From Mya arenaria (lineage: Eukaryota > Mollusca > Bivalvia > Myida > Myidae): a stretch of DNA of 64,000 nt. How positions within the stretch are numbered: the first letter of the stretch is position 1; the number at the start of each line of letters is the position of its first letter. The position numbers were made by a program, and so were the translations under genes. This document shows, one piece after another, positions 10,116 through 22,551 of the stretch. The notes under the pieces were generated by a model. That model saw nothing but the letters and a program-made list of their open reading frames with translations. It was not told where the DNA came from and made no database searches. The stretch is from NCBI RefSeq assembly GCF_026914265.1, contig NC_069126.1, forward strand, positions 41,637,237-41,701,236, read 5' to 3'.

Positions 10116-12335
10116 TAAGTGTCGTGGGAACATTTGTCCCAGTTAGCCATTTCACAATTTTCCACCAGCTTGCGTGTTTTATTTTTACTAAATTCAGTAT
10201 TGGGTGTTATTACTGAAGTGTGTATCCCGTCATGCAACTTGAGCGCAAACAAATGCTTCTCGATTCGCTAACTACACGGACCGCCATGAAACTCCTTACC
10301 TGTCTAGATACATTTGACTTAACAGTATTCAAACACTTAATGTAATCAAATTTTTGCAAATAGTGATGCTACACAAAATTCATTTTGTTTGAGTGTAAAG
10401 CATAATAAATATAACATGTTTACATGTAGGTATTTTAAACATATACTTAATTAAGTATATACACATGAAACGTGACTATAAAGATAAATTGTATTTCCAA
10501 TGAAGATGAACGAAAACATTATATATATTCATATGCTGAACTACTGAACTTGTAGCGGAGTTCCTGCCAGTTACTTTACCACCCGGGCGGGTAACCAGGT
10601 ACCAGTGCATGACCTACATGCAACCAAAGCGACTCTCTAAAAGTATCGCATAATGTTTTTGAAAATATTTGGCGTGCGATCTTTTTTGTCAAGCAATTGA
10701 AGAACTGATATTCATTATAAATGTCATTTAAGCAGAAAATAAAGTGAGTTTTGTTCTCGAACCATATACAGTATTCGTGATGGTCGATTTGAAGAATTTT
10801 GTTTTGAATTTTTGATGTCTATAATCATTCAGAATCTTTAAAACCAGAAGTGCATCTAAAGACAATAATATCCTGTAAGTTGTCAGTGGTCGAATTTAGT
10901 ACAAGCCTGCAAGCCCTTCACTAGTAAAATGTCTATCCGGCTTTCTGAATATTTAACAATGTCTAATGGGGTTTTATTGTTAATAGTATTTGTATCAGAC
11001 AATATTCTACATTATTGACAAGTAACCGAAACAATAGTGGGTGATTTACTAGGTCTCTATACTGTTTTCATTGAATCGACAATGGTGGTTAATTTCAAAC
11101 ACATTTTATTCATCAGCGTATACACACAGCTTACAATGTATATGACACAACTATATTGATATTGTTGAATTTATTCAAGTGGGAGTGTTTAACGTGCTGT
11201 TTTGGCTTTATTTAATATTATTAAATATTTAAAGATATGTTTACAGACGACGTTCACAGACAATATAGAAGCTAAAAGTTAAACATTTTTGTGATATACA
11301 ATTCATAGTAAGCTTAGTTTATTTTCACTTATCGAAAACAAAAGTCGCTAATTATGTTTGGGAACAGAACAAGACGGCAAAAGAGGATCACATAAAAGAA
11401 TGAGGGTAGGGTGGTATGTTTAATGAATAAATTATTAGTAGGCGGAAGTGACGGTCACTGGCTATCAAATATTTTTGTCATTTGAATAAAGAGGTGAACA
11501 ACATCGAACAACGGCTTATTTTGTTCTTCTGTAAGAGTATAGTATCACCGTATAGTAAATTGCGAAGCGTTACGTCAGTCAAAGTCTCCACAGAGTTGAG
11601 AAGAAGTCTCCTTTGGCCAGTATTTAGGGGACAGATAAGAAGATAATGATGGTGATGGTTCAATGAACTGTTTCGTAAGCGAGTGTGAATGACCTGTAAT
11701 CGACGCTTTCCATAATACAACGTATTTGGTTTTGAATTATCCGACTTAAGGTACTCTTTAAAACCAGAAACAGTGTCATTGTTGTGTGCTTCAAATGTTT
11801 CAAGAATGATATAGACTAGAGAAACGGAGATCGACTGAGTGGGAGACCAAGAACCAGTGCAAGAGCGAGAGCGGAAAGAAGATAGAAGTCACTCGTATAA
11901 ATCGTATAAACAAAGACGAGGGGTATTCCATGTCGTTCTGGATTTAACGCTTATATCGTATTGTTTTTTATATATAAATCTGTGCGTTCTTAGTGTCATC
12001 TGATGGAGCCTGTTTTATCACTAAATAGGAAGAGTTAAAGTATATCGTGAAGGACAGGACTGAGGCTGTTAATAAATTTGTTTCTCTGTCTTATGAATAA
12101 AGGACAATAGACAAAACATTGTTGCGAGTTTGAAATCATAATGCAGCTTTTAATTTGTTATATAATTTTTTACCATATGTACACATGAATAATCAAACTA
12201 CAAGCTATGAAATAACAACATTAATCCTGGATACACAAACAAAAGGCAAATTATCAACTAAAAAAAAACCTGAAACGCTAAATAGTATATCATATTCAGA
12301 AAAACGTATGATAAAATTGTGCGTAAAAAACGAAT
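10116..12335. other. Intergenic, no gene recognised
   Basis: About 2.2 kb of AT-rich sequence between the satellite and gene A. A short GC-rich patch at 10570-10610 (ACCCGGGCGGGTAACC) is the only compositional feature. Small frames such as 11478-11720 (minus) have no recognisable motif. The last few hundred bases are the 3' flank of gene A. Confidence 0.5.
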
Positions 12336-14195
12336 CTATTTAAATGAGTACGCTTGCAAATAGTCTCCAATCCGACATCCGATTATGAGTCTATCTTTAT
12401 GTTCGTCTACGGCGATGCAAACAGGACGATCACAGCGCGGGATAATCACACGGTTACACATGTAGTTTTTAGACGACACCTGGTGGATGTTGTTGGAATC
12501 TTCACCGCAAATATAGATATTCCCTTCACTGTCTTTCGCAACCCCTTTCGCTTTTCTAAGAATGTGATTGGCATGTGATTGGTAATACCATTGCCGATGA
12601 ATTAGTTTTCTAGTCTGCTTACCGACGGTATAGCAGGACACCCGCAAGTTTTCCGAGAAAACAACAGACGACTCATCGAATGCAAATACTTGCTTTGCAT
12701 CTTCTACATAGTTAAAACTATCATCGTCGGAATCGTACGAGATGGTGGCATCTATTGAACTTCCATTTCGGATTTCAATTCGAACATCGTCAGCTGACGT
12801 ACTGTCAAAGTCCTCTTTAGTTGCAAACAAAATTATCAGCCGGGAGTCAAAAACAGTTAGACTTATCGGTTGGAGCTTGGTTGGAAATTCTGTCAAAAGA
12901 CAAATCGCAACTTTGGTTATGAAGTGTTTCGTCACTTTCTTCAGGTCTGAATAGCAGACATAGGCAAAGGTTCCATCAAAACACATGTCTACCGGCTGTC
13001 CGGGTAGCGTGTGTTCACAAAGTAAGTCAAATTTTCGACTGAAAAGCTTAAGTTTTCGGTTACGATGATCAGCAACAAGAACCTCGTATTCTGTTAAGTA
13101 AACGGCAAAAATACCACAAGTGTTTGTGTCTGTTTCTGTTTTAACTTTAAACAAAGTTATTTTTTGTCCGCTTTCTCTTTCTGAAAACGGCTTAGAGGAT
13201 CTTAGTGTTGCATCAGAGTTCGAGACAGCAAAACTCGTTTGTGTGCATTCATCAATTTTCTCCCTTGGTATATTTTCCGAATCCAAATCGTCATGCACTT
13301 CATCGCTGGTCTGTTCCAATGTGCCAATTTCCATATATTTGCTCTTCTCTTCTAACGATAACTCTGCGATCATTGTTAGAACATCAAACTGTTTCACGTT
13401 AATGAGCGCGATACTTTGCTGACGCTGACATTCGAGTGTTTGAAGTTTCTCTTTAAGATCAACGCGTGCATGGTTTGTTCGTCGCAAAACAACAGCTTTT
13501 TGTCGCTTTGTTCCGTGTTTCATTAGTGTTTCTATCAACGCATTGTTTCTTGTTATTTCCGTCTCGATTTCTTGACAGCCAAAAATAGATTCTATCAAGT
13601 GCATTGTCTCGGAGTTCGACATTTCGCTTAATTTTGTTTCAAGGTCACTTCCAAAGCTGGTTATATGGTCTTTCCATTTGGCTACAAGGTCTTTAATGTT
13701 GTTTTGAACTTCTACTTGCTCCCTTTTGATTGACATCCATTGATCTGCCTTTTGTGCTTTTAACACATAAAATCTGGTCTGAAGTTCTTTCATAATGTTA
13801 ATATCCGAATCGACAGAAACAACAATCCCTAAATCACTTACATTTTCGCATTTCCGATGGCTCTCCGTGAGACAAAAAACGCAAACCAAGACTTTATGTG
13901 TTCCACATTCGTAGGCGATGTCGTTATCAGGATGAATATCGCAGGTCGAAAGTTCCTTAATGGCCGTAAACGGCGTTATGTCCGCGGGAATATCATCATT
14001 CTTTAACAGCGAGTGTTTTCTTGTTATTTTGTTTCTTTTGTGATCGCGACAACAGGTTTGACACAAATACTCGGCACATGTCACACAAAATCCCTTTGCC
14101 TCTTCAAAACAATCGTCATGCTGGCACGGTTCACAGGAGATAGGTCCTTTCTTCATATTGCATTTAGTTTCATTACATTCCGTCATTTTTTCCAT
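12336..14195 (-). CDS. B-box/coiled-coil/NHL-like propeller protein, copy A
   Basis: An intact 619-codon frame without introns. B-box 1 uses C21, C24, C37, C40, C45, C48, H52 and H61 (SCEPC, FCVTC, LCQTCCRDH). B-box 2 uses C85, H88, C97, H100, C105, C108, H113 and C116 (CDIHP, CVFCLTESHRKC). A charged coiled coil spans about 130-300. One hinge repeat (KIDECTQTSFAVSNSDA) lies near 311-337. From about 345 to the end there is an NHL/WD-like propeller with strands such as GQPVDMCFDGTFAYVCYSD and KGVAKDSEGNIYICGEDSNN. No RING finger precedes the B-boxes, so it is TRIM-like but not a canonical E3 ligase. Compared with copy C, a 1-bp insertion upstream moves the start to an internal ATG. Function unknown; a role in ubiquitin or immune signalling is inference only. 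Confidence 0.9.
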   Translation of the reverse strand: MEKMTECNETKCNMKKGPISCEPCQHDDCFEEAKGFCVTCAEYLCQTCCRDHKRNKITRKHSLLKNDDIPADITPFTAIKELSTCDIHPDNDIAYECGTHKVLVCVFCLTESHRKCENVSDLGIVVSVDSDINIMKELQTRFYVLKAQKADQWMSIKREQVEVQNNIKDLVAKWKDHITSFGSDLETKLSEMSNSETMHLIESIFGCQEIETEITRNNALIETLMKHGTKRQKAVVLRRTNHARVDLKEKLQTLECQRQQSIALINVKQFDVLTMIAELSLEEKSKYMEIGTLEQTSDEVHDDLDSENIPREKIDECTQTSFAVSNSDATLRSSKPFSERESGQKITLFKVKTETDTNTCGIFAVYLTEYEVLVADHRNRKLKLFSRKFDLLCEHTLPGQPVDMCFDGTFAYVCYSDLKKVTKHFITKVAICLLTEFPTKLQPISLTVFDSRLIILFATKEDFDSTSADDVRIEIRNGSSIDATISYDSDDDSFNYVEDAKQVFAFDESSVVFSENLRVSCYTVGKQTRKLIHRQWYYQSHANHILRKAKGVAKDSEGNIYICGEDSNNIHQVSSKNYMCNRVIIPRCDRPVCIAVDEHKDRLIIGCRIGDYLQAYSFK

Positions 14196-17037
14196 GATAT
14201 TGAAGATTTTTCGCAGTGTTTGTTTCCAGTCACATATATATTTTATCGCTTTATAAAAAAGATATTATTTACAAAAACCACTTGATTCGATTGAAAATTG
14301 GTACGACACATAAAATTTAGATAACTCAATTCAGTGTCCACGTATCTATTCGCGTAAAATAATGATCCCTTATTAGTTATTTCAGTCCAAGACTAACAAC
14401 GGTCTCTTAATTTTAAAGACATGATTAGATTTGTGTCCTTTTATCTAATTCATATTTCCTGTTTAAGCCTTTGTCGTTGTTAATGGAAACCATAACATGC
14501 AGAACAAGATTGTAAAAAAACGAATATCCTAACACATCATTGGGCTAAATCGCTCGGCGAGCAACATTCAATCTCTAGCTTACAAAATGTATCGATTTGC
14601 CCATTTATAACCTCATTGAAATGGTTTGAAGATTTGTTATTTCTATACATCGTATAGATACTTTGATTCACCTTACAAATTATCGATTACATGCAAAGAT
14701 AATTTGGCACTGAAGGAATCTCGTTTCATACTTTACAAACTATCCTATTGTGAAGCCTTTTGGGCACAAAGTGCACGCACAAAACTTTAAATTTATATAC
14801 TACACCATCGTTATTAATTTAAATTAATCTTCATTTAGTCTGTTAGGGAAAAGGGATATTCTTTTATTAGTAGCTACTTGTGAAAAAGCAAAACAATTAC
14901 ATTTATAAAAACTACAATATCAGGATCCAATATAACGAAAATACTTGATTGTTTCTCAACCGCTCTCTCAACTCATTTCATTGACAGAATGACAAGACAT
15001 CATTCAATATATATGGTGGCATATATACACAACATAAATAACAGTTTTTATGAAAATCTTTGGCGAATTTCACGCCGTTGGTCAGGACAAGAAAATAATA
15101 ACAAGCATCATCAAAATCAGGAATTTGTGCACGTTACCGCAATCTTCCCCATATTATACCGATTCTTTATCGCATTGATTTTCACGATATCGATCTTATC
15201 GTGAAAATGTTGTATTACAATACCAGTTATCAAAAATAAGTTTATGTATGGGTGATTTTTGTATTTGACCTCGTATATACGGGCCTAATCTGTTTTTGGA
15301 TTAGTCCTACTGCAAAAACGTGAAAAGAAACAAATCAGGACAAAAAACCCATAAATATTCCCAAAAGTTAACTTTAACATTAACTGGTATAAGGCTTCAT
15401 GATTAGTAGACAAACTTTCCTGTTAAGATAGTTATACGTGTTGCCACGTTCTTGTATTTAACTTGATATAATGGAAATCGCAGATACCTCCAGGAACAGT
15501 TTTGAAAATGTTCATAAAAGTATTATTTATATGATGTTGTGTAAATGCCCCCATAAAAATTACGTATAGGGTACTATCTTTAAATTTGCATTATTTATGT
15601 TCAATGTTGAAAAACATCATTGATCAATATTCTAGAATATAAGAAAAGTATTGTCCTATTGGATAAAATGTGTTTAATGAAAAAACAATTGTACAGGTAC
15701 AATATCTTTTCCAATCTCTTGCTGTTTTTATATCTCAAATGTTGGATGAAGGACTCAAAACTTTGGCTATTTGAGGCATCAGAATATGTTTGAAAAAGAT
15801 AGGTGCCATGTGTATTTCCCGAATGGCGGTTTTACTGGGCCAGACCAAATCCTGCAATCCACTTCTCATTACATGTAATCTTAAGATCCCTATACGCCCC
15901 CATTGGCATCCCCGGTTTGCAAATCAAAGACATGTGCATTATTTAGTGGAAATGAAAAAAAACAAAACGTCTTTCATGTTTCTTCAAAATGGATTTACAG
16001 TAGGCTTATGAAATTCCACATGAACATTTATCAGTGTCCTGTAGATTGGCTTGATCTTTGTAGCATTTAAGATCTTTCTGTTGTCAAGGGCAACGTTCAA
16101 TAACTAGTACATGTGTATAAGTATAAATGAATATTGTTTGCTTTTTATCCGCACAAGTGTTGATGCACGGTAAAGATCATTTTACCTGTAACCGTTTCAT
16201 TATGGGAGTTCATGTTTAAACGAAAGGTAGGACAACGCTAATCAGGCTAAGCTCCTACTTTTTTCTGTTCAAATATGGGAGTTCATGTGTTACAAAAATC
16301 ATTTTGACATAGACTTTTGACCGACTGATCCTAAGCGTTCTTTTGTTATTGTGCGGAAACCGTTTTCTTTCACCTCAAGGTCACCGAGACCTTAGTTTTT
16401 GACCTGATCTTAAAATCAAAAAGTGTCATCTTATTATCATGACCAACTTGCATACCAAGTATAATAGTCCTGGTTGTATACGTTCATTATATATTGAGCA
16501 AAAATCAGTTTTTAGCTTAAGGTCACCGCCACACGTGGTAACCTGAAGTTACCGTGACCTCGACCTTTAACCTACTGATATTAAAATCAATATGAGGCAT
16601 CTATTAGTCGTGACAAACACACATTACGGGTATGAAGTTCAGGTACCTAAAATATATTCAGCTATAGAGCAGAAATCCTTCTCTCACCTCAAATGTCACT
16701 TTGACCATGACCTTTGACATACCGCTTACATAATTAATAGGGGTCGTTCAATTGTAACGCTCAACTCGCAAACCAAATATAAAGTGCCTGTGCCCATGCG
16801 TTATTTAGAGTTTGTGCGGAAACCGTTCTTTGCAACTCAAGGTCACCACCACTGTCTAATTTAAATGAATTATAACTACTTTATTCAATCTTATCTCTAG
16901 CATCATAGAAAAATAAACAATAAACGTTTTACTTACTGCAATATTAACAATTAAGCAATATTGTTTCAAACTAAACTGTTTACAAACAAGCGGAGTGACA
17001 TTGTTCTAGTGCACGCTACTTTTGTTCGACCTGTTAT
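14196..17037. other. A-B intergenic block, paralogous to the F-G interval
   Basis: Non-coding. Landmarks recur in the same order at 33525-36590: a TATTTTATCGCTT AT-rich motif just upstream of the gene start, a TTTGTCGTTGTTA motif, an ACTGGGCCAG segment (15832, 35150), AAGATCTTTCTGTTGTCAAG (16070, 35207), and the repeat block at 16310-16860. The interval therefore belongs to the duplicated segment. Short frames here are not conserved between the two copies. Confidence 0.65.
16310..16860. repeat. AGGTCA/TGACCT-rich interspersed repeat, partly tandem
   Basis: Three to four diverged units of roughly 130-150 bp, each with AAGGTCACC or GTGACCT(C/T)GACCTTT motifs followed by a TCAATA/TCATCT segment. 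Position 16378-16392 reads AGGTCACCGAGACCT. A paralogous copy lies at 35460-36410. Non-coding. Confidence 0.65.
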
Positions 17038-18906
17038 CTATTTGAAAGAGTATACATGTAGATAGTCATGACTGCGACATCCGATTATAAGTCTATCGTT
17101 TGCCTCATCCACGGCGACACAAATGGGTTTATCGATGTTCGAGATAACCACACGGTTACGTCTGTAATTTGTAGATGATATCTGATGAACGTTGTTGGAA
17201 TCTTCACCGCAAACATAAATATTCCCTTCACTGTCTTTCGCGACCCCTTTTGCTTTTTTGAGAATGTTATTTTCATGTGATTTGTAATACCATTCACGAT
17301 CTAGGAGTTCACCATCTTGTGCATCGATTGTATAGCATGTAACTCGTGTGTTTTCCGAAAAAACAACTGATGACTCATCGAAAACAGAGACTTGCTTTGC
17401 GTCTTCTACATAGTTATAACATTCGTCGTCGGAATCGTACGAGATTTTGGCATCTATGGAACTTCCTTTACGGATTTCTAAATGTACATCATCAACTTCC
17501 GTACTGTCAAAATTCTCATTGGTCGCAAACAAAATTATCATTCGGGAGTCAAACACAGTCAGACTTATTGGTCGGAGTCGGGTTGAAAATTCCATTAAAC
17601 CCCTTATCGATGTTTTGTTTATGCTATGTTTGGTGACTTTCTTCAGGTCTGAATAGCAAACATAAGCATACTCTCCATCGAAGCTCATATCAATCGGCTT
17701 TCCTTGTAGCGATTGTTCGGAAATTAAATCGAATTGACCGCTAAAGAGTTTAAGTTTACTGTTGCCAAAATCCGCTAACAGAATTCCATATTGAGACAAG
17801 TTAACTCCAAAAATACTGCAAATATTCGTGTCTGTGGCTGTTTTTATTTTTACAAACGTGATAATTTGTCCGCTTTCTCTCTCTAAGAGCGGTTTTGATG
17901 ACATTCGTTTTGCACCAGATGTCGAATTAGGAAAAGTAGTCTGCATGGATTGATCATTTTTTTCCGTAAGTTTGTATTTCCAGTCTTCATTGTCATGCAT
18001 TTCATCGCTTGTGTGTTCCAAGATATTTATACTATCTTTGTCCTTCTCTTCTAGAAATAACTCTGCTATTGTTGTTAACATATCGAATTGTTTCACGTTA
18101 ATGAGCGCGATACTTCGCAGATGCTTACATTCCAGTGATTGCAGTTTGTCCTTAAGATCTGCGCGGACATGTTTGGTTTGTCGCAGAACAACAGCTATTT
18201 GTCGTTTAGTTCCGTGTTTCATAAGTGTTTCTATCAACATTTTGTTTCTTGTTATTTCAGTCTCGATTTCTTGACAGTAACCAATCGTTTCTTTCAATTG
18301 GGTTGTCTCTGAGAGCGAAAGTTTGCTTAATTGTGTCTCAAGGTTATTTCTCAAGCCGGTTATATGATCCTTCCATTTGGCTTCCAAGCTTTGAATGTTG
18401 TTTTTCACCTCTTCTTGCTCCATTTCGCTCGTCTTCATTTGCTCTTCTTTTTTTGCTTTTAACACATGTATTCTTTCTTGAAGTGCAGCCATAAGGTTTA
18501 CATCAGAGTACGAAGGAAAAACACCTTCCAAATCATGGACATTTTCGCATTTCCGATGGCTCTCCGTGAGACAGAAAACGCAAAGCAAGACTTTATGGTT
18601 TTCGCATTCGTATGCGATGTCGTTATCAGGATGAATTTTGCAGGTCGATAGTTGTTTTATGGTCGTAAACGGCGTTATGTCCGAAGGAATATCATCATTC
18701 TTTAATAGCGAGTGTATTCTTGTAACTTTGTTTCTTTTGTGATCGCGACAACAGGTCTGACACAGATACTCGGAACATGTCACACAAAATCCCGTTGCTT
18801 CTTCAAATGAGTCATCATACTGGCATGCTTCACAGAAGATTTGTCTTTTCTTCCTACGATATTTATTTTCGTGAACATTTTCTTTCCGATTCGTGGCCAT
18901 TTTCAC
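17038..18906 (-). CDS. B-box/coiled-coil/NHL-like propeller protein, copy B
   Basis: An intact 622-codon frame starting MKMATNRKENVHE. Both B-boxes keep their zinc ligands (FCEACQYDDSF, FCVTCSEYLCQTCCRDH, CKIHPDND, CVFCLTESHRKC). The coiled coil covers about 130-300, with one diverged hinge repeat near 314-340 (NDQSMQTTFPNSTSGAK), then the propeller to the final YLHVYSFK. Its closest relative by flanking DNA is pseudogene G. Single exon, same strand and spacing as its neighbours, consistent with tandem duplication. Confidence 0.9.
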   Translation of the reverse strand: MKMATNRKENVHENKYRRKKRQIFCEACQYDDSFEEATGFCVTCSEYLCQTCCRDHKRNKVTRIHSLLKNDDIPSDITPFTTIKQLSTCKIHPDNDIAYECENHKVLLCVFCLTESHRKCENVHDLEGVFPSYSDVNLMAALQERIHVLKAKKEEQMKTSEMEQEEVKNNIQSLEAKWKDHITGLRNNLETQLSKLSLSETTQLKETIGYCQEIETEITRNKMLIETLMKHGTKRQIAVVLRQTKHVRADLKDKLQSLECKHLRSIALINVKQFDMLTTIAELFLEEKDKDSINILEHTSDEMHDNEDWKYKLTEKNDQSMQTTFPNSTSGAKRMSSKPLLERESGQIITFVKIKTATDTNICSIFGVNLSQYGILLADFGNSKLKLFSGQFDLISEQSLQGKPIDMSFDGEYAYVCYSDLKKVTKHSINKTSIRGLMEFSTRLRPISLTVFDSRMIILFATNENFDSTEVDDVHLEIRKGSSIDAKISYDSDDECYNYVEDAKQVSVFDESSVVFSENTRVTCYTIDAQDGELLDREWYYKSHENNILKKAKGVAKDSEGNIYVCGEDSNNVHQISSTNYRRNRVVISNIDKPICVAVDEANDRLIIGCRSHDYLHVYSFK

Positions 18907-20589
18907 AGATCATTTGTCAAATTATTTTCTAAATGATAATATATCTGGAAACAAGTACGCTATTTAAGTGAAAATCAGTACGAAATATAGGCCAATGCTA
19001 TAAAGATAGCTTAAGTCCGTGTCTCATATATATTCACTGTCTTTATTTATAAACTAAGTCCGAACTAGTTAGATCATACCCTAACAAATAACTGTTTTTA
19101 AAAAGCTATTCATGTTTTAAAGTCAGCCTTATCTAGTGTCATATTTCATGTTTAAGCCTTTGTCGTTGTTATCGGAAACCTATTAATGCCGATACGCTTG
19201 TAAGAACGAGCATGGACTTAATCGTTCGGCTAGCAAAGTGTTTACTTCTCATGCTTACGTTCGTGTATAATGCAAGAGTTATAACCTTCAAAAAGTATTC
19301 CTTCAACTATGAATTTATTCAATAAAAATATTCGAACACTCTACTGATTTACAATAATAAGAGAAAATAAACTACAGTTTGATCATAATTGGATTTAAGA
19401 GTGTTTTGTTTGAGACCTTAATAGATCGTAAAGGTAACACTGTAACTACATTTGCTTAAGACCTGTGTAAAGTGTTATTAGGCCTCGTAAACAAACTGAT
19501 ATAATTTGACACGGAATGAATTATGATTTATTTGTATATTCATAGTTTTGACAAAAAATCCTGTTGAGAAACGTTTGGGCATTAAAGATGCAAATGGAAA
19601 ATCTTAAACATATGACCTAAAACATCAATAATTGAACAAAGCTTGATTATCACTAAAATACTAAAGTTGTCTCTAAGGTCGTCTACAGATCAACATGACA
19701 TGACTTAAATTATTATTGTTTGAGCATGGTCAAAAATGGAAGTGTGACACTTTGTATGTGTAGTGGTTTTTTTTGCATGATGACTTGTGCAAACGAATGA
19801 ATCCAGCTGAAACGGGACCATCTTCTTAAAGCAACCCGCTTATTGTTTGTAAAATGCACATTTAACAGAAAAAATAAATAAATTTAGTACAAAATAATGT
19901 GTGTGAAAATATTAGGAGCGTCAGAAATTAAATACTGACAACTGTAACTCTGCAGCAAATGTAAATATTCTGTCAAATACTGTCTTTGACACAAGCGGGT
20001 TCAGGGGCGGGGGCGTACGTCTAAATTTACAATGTATGTCCTTGTGGCCTAGTGTTGCAGGCGTTTTTATACTTAAATTGTATTTTCCTGCAATTTTGGT
20101 ATCAACGGGTAAAATAGTTATGATATAAAAAAAAATGCATAATCAGTAAAACAAAATATTAAGCGAGTCGCTTTAAAGGTCAGTTACAGTTATACAAAAG
20201 CAGCAATCTAAAATTGTTTGCCTGCGTAAATTCATGATTGCAAACTTTGTGCTTATGTAGTAGAATAAACGTGAATTATCTGTATGCCTTTTTAATGGTA
20301 AAACAATATATTTGTATCTAACTTTTTCATCAATGATATAAGACAATATAGAACATAGAGCTTATCTAGCTCGACTTCATAAACAAGTTCTTACTTTTGC
20401 ATTTCAAGCATATTTCTAATAGGAATGCTTTACTGCAAATTGTAGGATTAAACTCTCTTCATTATGTACAAAAATATAACATTGATAAAAAGTTGACGAA
20501 TACCCATATACAGCGATATCATAGTACATGTTGTAAAATCTTGTACATTAGAAGTTCAAATTTTATGACGGAGTGGCTCGTCAGGTTGT
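18907..20589. other. B-C interval: 5' flank of B and 3' flank of C
   Basis: The left half resembles the DNA right of G and H (TTTGTCGTTGTTATCGGAA near 19150). The right half resembles the DNA left of E, H and I, including a SINE-like patch near 20036 and a conserved GAGCTTATCTAGCTCGACTT at about 20358. No gene seen. Confidence 0.6.
20036..20110 (+). repeat. tRNA-derived SINE-like remnant (3' flank of C)
   Basis: GTCCTTGTGGCCTAGTGTTG resembles a Ser/Leu-tRNA A box (TGGCCGAGTGG) with substitutions. Better preserved copies lie at 25871 and 49471. Confidence 0.4.
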
Positions 20590-22551
20590 CTATTTGAAGG
20601 AGTATACATGCAGATAATCATCATCGCGACATCCGATTATGAGTCTATCTTTCTGATCGTCCAGAGCAACACACACGGGGCAGTTGATGTTCTGAACAAT
20701 CACACGGTCACATCTGTTATTAGTAGACGACACCTGATGAACGTTGTTGGAATCTTCACCACAAATGTAGATATTCCCTTCACTGTCTTTCGCGACCCCT
20801 TTTGCTTTTTTGAGAACGTTTTGCTTAAATGGTTTGTAGAACCATTTTCGATTTGGTAGTTCTTGTGTTTTAGTGTCAACCTCATAGCAGGACACACTCG
20901 TGTTTTCCGAGACAACTATGGAAGACGCATCGAAGCGAAAAATTCGCTTTGCCTCTTTTACATCGTTTTGATAGGGTTCATAGATGGAAACATTTATTGA
21001 ATTTCCCTTTCGAATTTCAATATGTACATCGTCAGCTTCAGTGTTGTCAAAATTCTCATTACACGCAAACAAAATCATAAGTCGAGAGTCGAACACAGTC
21101 AGGCTAAGTGGTTGATATTTGGTGCAATATTCATAACACCTCCAAATGGATGTCTTGTTTATGCACAGTTTCGTCACTTTCTTTAGATCTGAATAACAGA
21201 CATAGCAATTCTCTCCATCGCAGCACATATCGACCGGCTGTCCGGGCAGCGAGTGTTCACAAATTAAGTCAAATTTACGACTGAAGAGCTTAAGTTTGCT
21301 GTTGCCATAATCAGCAACGAGGACTCCGTACTCCGTTAAGTAAACGGCAAAAATACTGCACGTGTATAAGTCTGTCTCTGTTGTAACAATGAAACGAGTT
21401 ATTTTTTGCCCGATTTGTCTTTCTGAAAACCGTTTGGATGACCTTTTTTTTGCATCAGGGATCGCAACATGAGAGACAGTCTGTATGGATTTTTCTATTT
21501 TCGTTACCGGTCTGAGCGATCTTTGGTTTGCATCAGGGTTCGAGGCAGTAAAACTCGTCTGTAAGGATTCATTAATTTTCTCCCTTGGTCTATTTTCCGA
21601 ATCTAAAGTAACAAGCACTTCATCACTTGTGTGTTCCATGATGTCAAATTCATCTTTGCCCTCCTCTTCTAAAGATAATTCTGCGATCGTTGTTGGCAAA
21701 TCGAATTCTTTGACGTTCATAAGCACGGTACTTTGTTGACGCTGGCGTTCCAGTGTCTGCAGTTTCTCTTTCAGATTAGCGCGTGCATGGTTCGTTTGTC
21801 TCAGAACAACAGAGATTTGCCGTTTAGTTCCATGTTTCATAAGCGTGTCTACCAATGACTTGTTCCTCTTTATCTCAGTCTGGATTTCTTGACAGCAATC
21901 GATATGTTCTATCAATTGCGTCGTCTCGGACAACGACATTTCGCTTAATTTTATTTCAAGGTCATTTCCCAAACCGATTATATGGTCCTTCCATTTGGTT
22001 ACCAGACTATGAATATTGGTTTTAACCTTTTGTTGTTCTATTTCGATTGTCTTCCGTTGCTCTTCCCTTTGTGATTGTAACGCCTGTATTCTTTCTTGAA
22101 GTGCTGCCATCATGTCAACACTCGAATCGGCAGAATCAACAACTCCTAGATCATGGACATTTTCGCATTTCCGATGGCTGTCCGTGAGACAGAAAACACA
22201 AACCAATGCTTCATGGTCTTCACATTCGTATGCGATGTCGTTATCAGGATGGATTTCGCAGGTCGATAGCTGCTTAATGGTCGTAAACGGTGTTATGTCA
22301 ACGGGAATATCATCATTCTTTAATAGCGAGTGAGTTCTTGTTACTTTGTTTCTTTTGTGATCGCGACAACAGGTCTGGCACAAATACTCGGCACATGTCA
22401 CACAGAATCCCGTTGCTTCTTCAAATGATTCATCATACTGACATGCTTCACAGAAGATAGGTTCTTTTTTCTTAGTGCAAACAATGTCATTACATTTCGT
22501 CAATTGTTCTTGGCATTGAAGATTTACCGCAATGCTTGTTTCCATTCTCAT
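20590..22551 (-). CDS. B-box/coiled-coil/NHL-like propeller protein, copy C
   Basis: An intact 653-codon frame starting MRMETSIAVNLQCQEQ. Both B-boxes are complete (FCEACQYDESF, LCQTCCRDHKRN, CEIHPDND, CVFCLTDSHRKC). It is longer than A and B because the hinge holds two repeat units near residues 320-375 (KINESLQTSFTASNPDA, then KIEKSIQTVSHVAIPDA). The propeller follows, ending YLHVYSFK. Its hinge and propeller are closest to copies E and I. Single exon. Confidence 0.9.
   Translation of the reverse strand: MRMETSIAVNLQCQEQLTKCNDIVCTKKKEPIFCEACQYDESFEEATGFCVTCAEYLCQTCCRDHKRNKVTRTHSLLKNDDIPVDITPFTTIKQLSTCEIHPDNDIAYECEDHEALVCVFCLTDSHRKCENVHDLGVVDSADSSVDMMAALQERIQALQSQREEQRKTIEIEQQKVKTNIHSLVTKWKDHIIGLGNDLEIKLSEMSLSETTQLIEHIDCCQEIQTEIKRNKSLVDTLMKHGTKRQISVVLRQTNHARANLKEKLQTLERQRQQSTVLMNVKEFDLPTTIAELSLEEEGKDEFDIMEHTSDEVLVTLDSENRPREKINESLQTSFTASNPDANQRSLRPVTKIEKSIQTVSHVAIPDAKKRSSKRFSERQIGQKITRFIVTTETDLYTCSIFAVYLTEYGVLVADYGNSKLKLFSRKFDLICEHSLPGQPVDMCCDGENCYVCYSDLKKVTKLCINKTSIWRCYEYCTKYQPLSLTVFDSRLMILFACNENFDNTEADDVHIEIRKGNSINVSIYEPYQNDVKEAKRIFRFDASSIVVSENTSVSCYEVDTKTQELPNRKWFYKPFKQNVLKKAKGVAKDSEGNIYICGEDSNNVHQVSSTNNRCDRVIVQNINCPVCVALDDQKDRLIIGCRDDDYLHVYSFK

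Noticed and set aside
6497-10118. Up to 327-codon overlapping plus-strand frames rich in Cys, His, Thr and Tyr
   Set aside because: They are the arithmetic outcome of a stop-free 25-bp tandem unit read in three registers; there is no start context, domain or splice structure.
10550-10625. Possible tRNA gene around the GC-rich patch
   Set aside because: No cloverleaf or A/B box pair could be drawn.
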